Under the pieces are notes generated by a model. The model was not told where the DNA came from and made no database searches. It saw only the letters and a program-made list of their open reading frames with translations. The position numbers and the translations under genes are program-made. A stretch of DNA of 7,814 bases, from contig DGOV01000102.1 in NCBI GenBank assembly GCA_002390205.1, positions 1 through 7,814 on the forward strand, read 5' to 3'. Origin of the DNA: Proteobacteria bacterium UBA4457. GTDB taxonomy: Bacteria > Pseudomonadota > Gammaproteobacteria > Ga0077536. Shown one piece after another: positions 5,442-7,814 of this stretch (position 1 is the first letter of the stretch; every line of letters begins with the position of its first letter).

Positions 5442-6413
5442 TTATACCGACGTTTCTCGCTTTATTTCTCCTGCCTTTATAAGTTCACGTGGCAGGCTGA
5501 AAACTACCTGCTCTTTTATGCCTGGGACCTCTTGGACATCAAAACCTCCGGTATCTCTCAGAGTCTGGACAACCTGCTCTACAAGAATCTCTGGTGCAGA
5601 GGCTCCGGCTGTAACTCCGACACTTTTTTTCCCTTCCAGCCATTGTGGAAGAATTTCTTCCGCACTATCAATGAGAAAAGCGGAAATACCTTGCTTTTCA
5701 GCAATCTCTTTTAATCTCATGGAGTTAGAACTCGATTGTGAGCCTACCACTAAAATTAAATCACAATAACTGACCATACGTTTGACCCCATCTTGCCGAT
5801 TCTGGGTCGCATAGCAAATATCTTCCTTCTTTGGACCAGAAATCGCCGGAAATCGTTTCCTCAGCGCATTTATAACCTCAGCAGTATCGTCCATAGACAA
5901 AGTTGTTTGAGTCACAAATGCCAAAAACTCAGGGTTTTTAACTTCCAGCGTCTCAACGTCAGATACCGATTCAACCAAATACATGCCGCCTCGTCCATCC
6001 GCTTTCTTTACATATTGGCCAAGCGTTCCTTCAACCTCGGGATGTCCGGCATGCCCTATTAAAATACACTCTTGGTCTAAATTTTGGTAAAACCCAACTT
6101 CCATGTGAACCTTAGTCACAAGAGGACAGATAGCATCGAAAACGCGTAATTTTCTTCTCGCAGCCTCTTCTCTCACTAACTTGGCAACACCATGAGCACT
6201 AAAAATTACGGTCGCATCATCAGGAACTTCATCTAACTCATCAACAAATACCGCGCCTTTATCTCGCAAACCATCGACTACATACTTATTATGAACCACC
6301 TCATGCCGGACATAGACTGGAGCGCCAAAAAGTTCAAGTGCTCTTTCAACAATTCCAATAGCCCTATCTACTCCAGCGCAAAATCCGCGCGGATTTGCAA
6401 GATGAATCTGCAT
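5442..6413 (-). CDS. ispH: 4-hydroxy-3-methylbut-2-enyl diphosphate reductase
   Basis: The last enzyme of the MEP isoprenoid pathway, which reduces HMBPP to isopentenyl and dimethylallyl diphosphate with an iron-sulfur cluster. At 323 residues it has the usual length. The three cluster cysteines are present: C12 (RGFCAGVDRA), C96 (AICPLVTK) and C200 (EDICYATQNR). Other hallmarks are HEVVHN (37-42) with substrate-binding H41, SAHGV (72-76) with H74, HAGHPEVEGT (121-130) with H124 and the proton-relay glutamate E126, TQTTLS (168-173) and the SSSN stretch (227-230) that binds diphosphate. The final residues beyond about 305 are a short variable tail. An ACTAGG sequence lies just before the ATG. 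It follows lspA after 83 bases that contain a perfect TATAAT box, so it may be both read through from ribF-lspA and transcribed from its own promoter. The fkpB gene often found next to it is absent. Confidence 0.97.
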   Translation of the reverse strand: MQIHLANPRGFCAGVDRAIGIVERALELFGAPVYVRHEVVHNKYVVDGLRDKGAVFVDELDEVPDDATVIFSAHGVAKLVREEAARRKLRVFDAICPLVTKVHMEVGFYQNLDQECILIGHAGHPEVEGTLGQYVKKADGRGGMYLVESVSDVETLEVKNPEFLAFVTQTTLSMDDTAEVINALRKRFPAISGPKKEDICYATQNRQDGVKRMVSYCDLILVVGSQSSSNSMRLKEIAEKQGISAFLIDSAEEILPQWLEGKKSVGVTAGASAPEILVEQVVQTLRDTGGFDVQEVPGIKEQVVFSLPRELIKAGEIKRETSV

Positions 6414-6422
6414 TTTACCTAG

Positions 6423-6452
6423 TTATCCATTCATTTGATTACGACTGGATAA
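6423..6452. repeat. Inverted repeat TTATCCA-N16-TGGATAA before ispH
   Basis: Perfect seven-base arms lie at 6423-6429 and 6446-6452, in the lspA-ispH gap. One arm touches the last base of the TATAAT -10 box, and the other ends just before the ispH ribosome-binding region. It could be an operator, or in read-through RNA a hairpin that affects ispH translation. Confidence 0.4.
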
Positions 6453-6482
6453 TTATACCCCCATTCCGAATGTGATGCTCAA
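6452..6482 (-). promoter_or_regulatory. Candidate internal promoter for ispH
   Basis: The minus strand has a perfect TATAAT at 6457-6452. The best upstream partner is TTGAGC at 6482-6477, with a long 19-base spacer. The -10 box is convincing; the -35 is weak. Transcription would start about 30 bases before the ispH ATG. Confidence 0.4.
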
Positions 6483-6496
6483 AGCAAATAAATAGA

Positions 6497-6982
6497 TCAA
6501 GCGACATTTTTATTCTCAGAATTACTAAAAACCACCATAACAGCGCCAACACAGATACTCATATCCGCTACGTTAAATGCTGGCCAGTACCAATTCTTCC
6601 AGTATAGTTGTATAAAATCAATGACATAACCAAATACTAATCTATCGAACAGATTACCTATTGCCCCTGCGAGAACAAAACAAATAGCACAGCGCATCCA
6701 GATTTGAGACCCTCGTAATGAATAGAACCAAACCACTAGTCCTATACTAATCAGTGAAGTCACTATTGATAAAAACCAGCGCTGCCAGCCATTTCGGTCG
6801 TGCAGAAAGCTAAAAGCCGCTCCAGTATTATGTAAAAGCGTAAAATTTAGACCTTGAAATATCGGAACTGGAGCACCATACCCTAAATAAAATGTTGCGA
6901 TAGACTTAGTCACTTGGTCTAGGGTAACAATCACAAAAAGTAGAATCACCCACTTTAATGGCGTTTGCTTAAGGATAATCAA
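6497..6982 (-). CDS. lspA: Lipoprotein signal peptidase (signal peptidase II)
   Basis: An inner-membrane aspartic protease that cuts the signal peptide from diacylated prolipoproteins at the lipobox cysteine. At 161 residues it has the usual length, with about four membrane segments (roughly 10-28, 66-88, 94-112 and 138-154). Family motifs are all present: LDQVTK (21-26), NTGAAFSFL (52-60), GAIGNLFDR (106-114), VIDFIQ (120-125) and PAFNVADMSI (134-143). By analogy with the Pseudomonas enzyme the catalytic aspartates are D122 and D140. The start is TTG at 6982; an in-frame TGA two codons upstream makes it the first usable codon, and only a weak GAAG precedes it. The gene overlaps the end of ribF by 14 bases, so translation is probably coupled. 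ileS, which normally precedes lspA in this cluster, is absent. Confidence 0.95.
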   Translation of the reverse strand: MIILKQTPLKWVILLFVIVTLDQVTKSIATFYLGYGAPVPIFQGLNFTLLHNTGAAFSFLHDRNGWQRWFLSIVTSLISIGLVVWFYSLRGSQIWMRCAICFVLAGAIGNLFDRLVFGYVIDFIQLYWKNWYWPAFNVADMSICVGAVMVVFSNSENKNVA

Positions 6983-7814
6983 AGGTCAACTTCGCTCTTG
7001 CAGCAGCGGAATCTTTTTTTATCTGTTCAGCCATGGCGGAGAAAGAATGAAACTCCATGTCGTCTCTAATCCTATCGCAAAACTGCACCCTGATTTTCTT
7101 CCCATAGCAATCTTCATCAAAGTCAAAAATGTGGACCTCTAAAACATATTTCGGATCATCAAGAATTGGTCTTGAACCAGCATACGCTACACCCATCAAA
7201 GGCTTAGGCCCTAGCCCATGAACTAGAGCAGAAAAAATACCTGAGATGGGACATGTTAATCGGTATAAATTCAGGTTGGCTGTTGGAAATCCCCACTCTC
7301 TCCCCTGCTTGTGGCCATGAACGACATGACCTTCTATACAATAAGGGTGTCCTAGCATTCTTTCGGCTTCGCGCATGTGTCCCTTTTTAAGAAGATAACG
7401 GACATAGGTGCTAGAAATGCGCTTTCCTATGAATAGAAAAGGAGGAGTTTGGTCGAGAGAAAATTGATGCTTAGTCGCAAGACTGCTTAGCAAACTAAAA
7501 TCGCCTCCTCTGTCAGTGCCAAATCGAAAATCATCTCCAATAATTAATGACTTTATTCCCATTCTTTTCACTAAAATTTCTTCAACAAATTGCTGCGGAG
7601 AATAACTCGCCAGATTACGGGAAAAACGAAGCACTAGGACTTTATCAACACCGCACGCAAAAATTAACTGAGCTTTTTCGCTGAGACGAGACAGTCTGGC
7701 CGGTATCCGACCATAACGAAAGAACTCGGCAGGCTGTGGCTCAAAGAGGATCACAACACTAGGAACTTTATAGTGAGCGGATTTAATAATTAGTCGCTTT
7801 AAAATTTCAACATG
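6969..7814 (-). CDS. ribF: Bifunctional riboflavin kinase / FAD synthetase (5' end cut by window edge)
   Basis: The enzyme that phosphorylates riboflavin to FMN and then adenylylates FMN to FAD. The window holds 281 residues; the reading frame is open to the edge, and the in-frame GTG at 7754 is not the real start because the codons before it continue the family sequence (HVEILKRL..., VPSVVILFEPQP). About 25-30 N-terminal residues with the GxFDGxHxGH nucleotide-binding motif are missing. Counted from the edge, the adenylyltransferase part shows FEPQPAEFF (24-32), GDDFRFG (93-99) and ISSTYVR (133-139). The kinase domain shows HGHKQGREWGFPTANL (166-181), SGIFSALV (191-198) and LEVHIFDF (225-232), with the likely catalytic glutamate at 226. 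It is followed with a 14-base overlap by lspA, whose partner position is normally taken by ileS. Confidence 0.95.
   Translation of the reverse strand, partial: HVEILKRLIIKSAHYKVPSVVILFEPQPAEFFRYGRIPARLSRLSEKAQLIFACGVDKVLVLRFSRNLASYSPQQFVEEILVKRMGIKSLIIGDDFRFGTDRGGDFSLLSSLATKHQFSLDQTPPFLFIGKRISSTYVRYLLKKGHMREAERMLGHPYCIEGHVVHGHKQGREWGFPTANLNLYRLTCPISGIFSALVHGLGPKPLMGVAYAGSRPILDDPKYVLEVHIFDFDEDCYGKKIRVQFCDRIRDDMEFHSFSAMAEQIKKDSAAARAKLTFDYP

Noticed and set aside
5421..5769. Plus-strand open frames of 83-97 codons opposite ispH
   Set aside because: They lie antisense to a firmly identified enzyme gene, lack ribosome-binding sites and show no protein-family features.
7752..7754. GTG as the start of ribF
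   Set aside because: The frame stays open to the window edge and the upstream codons encode recognisable RibF sequence, so the gene is cut by the edge.

Overview
The window looks like a chromosomal segment from an AT-leaning proteobacterium, most likely a gammaproteobacterium. This rests on an RhlE-type DEAD-box helicase, a CPXCG-type cysteine-rich mini-protein, an outer-membrane beta-barrel protein and a ribF-lspA-ispH order. No rRNA, tRNA, CRISPR array, insertion sequence or phage gene is visible. Coding density is high and the longest gap is about 250 bases.

Left part (1-2281). The minus strand carries the N-terminal half of an RhlE-type RNA helicase (cut by the window edge). Upstream of it is a 438-residue outer-membrane beta-barrel protein of the alginate-export/porin type, which starts at a TTG codon behind a strong ribosome-binding site. 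Divergent from that gene, with only 35 bases between start codons, is a 61-residue CPXCG-type protein on the plus strand.

Middle part (2362-4818). A GNAT acetyltransferase and a GFA/CENP-V-like zinc-binding protein lie on the minus strand in a probable two-gene unit. Facing away from them is a complete class-II-type histone-deacetylase-family zinc amidohydrolase on the plus strand. The 190-base divergent region holds direct repeats and dyads. The co-location of an acetyl 'writer' and an acetyl 'eraser' is the most suggestive functional grouping, but it is an inference.

Right part (4917-7814). On the minus strand, in transcription order, are ribF (5' end cut by the edge), lspA, ispH and a cysteine-free Fur-family regulator resembling Irr, the iron/heme response regulator. 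ribF overlaps lspA by 14 bases, and ileS and fkpB, which normally sit inside this cluster in gammaproteobacteria, are missing. The Irr-like gene has a good sigma-70 promoter overlapped by an array of TAGA/TCTA half-sites, a likely autoregulatory operator. The promoter lies so close to the ATG that the transcript may be nearly leaderless. Together these right-hand genes supply flavin cofactors, lipoprotein maturation, an iron-sulfur isoprenoid enzyme and an iron-type regulator.
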